DNA of 5,400 bases. Origin: Candidatus Heimdallarchaeota archaeon. GTDB lineage: Archaea; Asgardarchaeota; Heimdallarchaeia; Heimdallarchaeales; Heimdallarchaeaceae. Numbering within the stretch: the first letter of the stretch is position 1; every line of letters starts with the position of its first letter. Below the pieces are notes generated by a model. That model ran no database searches. It saw nothing but the letters and a program-made list of their open reading frames with translations, and was not told the DNA's origin. Where the stretch lies: the NCBI GenBank assembly GCA_030628305.1, contig DAOVRE010000135.1:1-5400 (forward strand), read 5' to 3'. Both the position numbers and the translations under genes were made by a program. Of this stretch, positions 5,196-5,400 are shown piece by piece.

Positions 5196-5400
5196 TTGGT
5201 CTTAACAGACAAGGATTTTGCAACAAAAAAACCCATCGTAAAAAAGCCTAGAACACTTAATCCTTTAGGAGCTGTTCTAATTGGTTTATCTATGGGAGGA
5301 GGACAGGCATTAATTTACAAATCATTTATTGATACAACTATCAATGTTGGATTTTCAGTTCTAGGTATTTTTTTATTATTACTAGCAACAACCTTTCTCC
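5196..5400 (+). CDS. Membrane protein, N-terminal part (runs off window), TTG start
   Basis: The frame is open from TTG at 5196 to the end of the window, 68 complete codons. The first ~22 residues are hydrophilic and basic (KKPIVKKPRT at 11-20) and would face the cytosol. Two hydrophobic segments follow: about 24-41 (GAVLIGLSMGGGQALIY, glycine-rich) and 51-68 (VGFSVLGIFLLLLATTFL). This fits the start of a small polytopic membrane protein; no family is recognised. The frame is the same as that of the Nudix gene and a TAA sits immediately before it, so the start can be no earlier than the TTG. The next in-frame ATG (codon 33) lies inside the first membrane segment, so TTG with the AGGGGAA ribosome-binding site is the best choice. 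It is co-transcribed with the Nudix gene with no intergenic base. Confidence 0.72.
   Translation, partial: MVLTDKDFATKKPIVKKPRTLNPLGAVLIGLSMGGGQALIYKSFIDTTINVGFSVLGIFLLLLATTFL

Noticed and set aside
1..5400. CRISPR array, insertion sequence, prophage or defence system
   Set aside because: No spaced direct repeats, transposase, integrase or nuclease gene and no terminal repeats were seen. All genes share similar AT-rich composition.

Overview
The window is AT-rich (about one third GC by eye) and looks archaeal. Archaeal box A (TATA) elements lie about 25-35 bases ahead of most gene starts, and several transcripts look leaderless or have very short leaders. The tRNA-Gly has an A discriminator base, as in archaea and eukaryotes rather than the bacterial U. 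Many genes encode small zinc-ribbon proteins, and one protein is predicted to have a double longin-type fold. Together this suggests an Asgard (Promethearchaeota) or related archaeon. That placement is an inference from style, not proof.

Layout. Positions 1-61 (minus) hold the 5' end of a zinc-ribbon gene that runs off the window. It is divergent from a tRNA-Gly(CCC) at 169-242. Positions 360-846 (plus) hold a two-gene operon of small cysteine-rich zinc-binding proteins; the second starts with TTG behind a strong Shine-Dalgarno sequence. Positions 859-2241 (minus) encode a complete LarA-type (DUF2088) nickel-pincer racemase/epimerase homologue with all the key catalytic residues. Its 3' end carries a perfect hairpin and a T9 tract. 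It is divergent from an MFS transporter at 2350-3795 (plus). The MFS gene meets a minus-strand gene (3792-4637) tail to tail, and the two TAG stop codons share one palindromic CTAG. That minus-strand protein is not recognised by sequence, but its predicted strand/helix order fits two longin/roadblock-like domains. Positions 4746-5195 (plus) encode a Nudix hydrolase resembling Ap4A hydrolase. It is followed with no gap and in the same frame by a TTG-started membrane protein (5196 to the window end).

How the genes work together. No single pathway is evident. The LarA homologue and the MFS carrier share a 108-base divergent promoter region, so a link through a hydroxy-acid substrate is possible but unproven. 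The NPN-cofactor genes (larB/larC/larE) are not in the window. The most interesting items are the tandem longin-like protein, the LarA homologue of unknown substrate, the cysteine-rich protein pair, and the unusual gene junctions: shared CTAG stops, an in-frame TAA-TTG junction, and nested hairpins at the larA 3' end.
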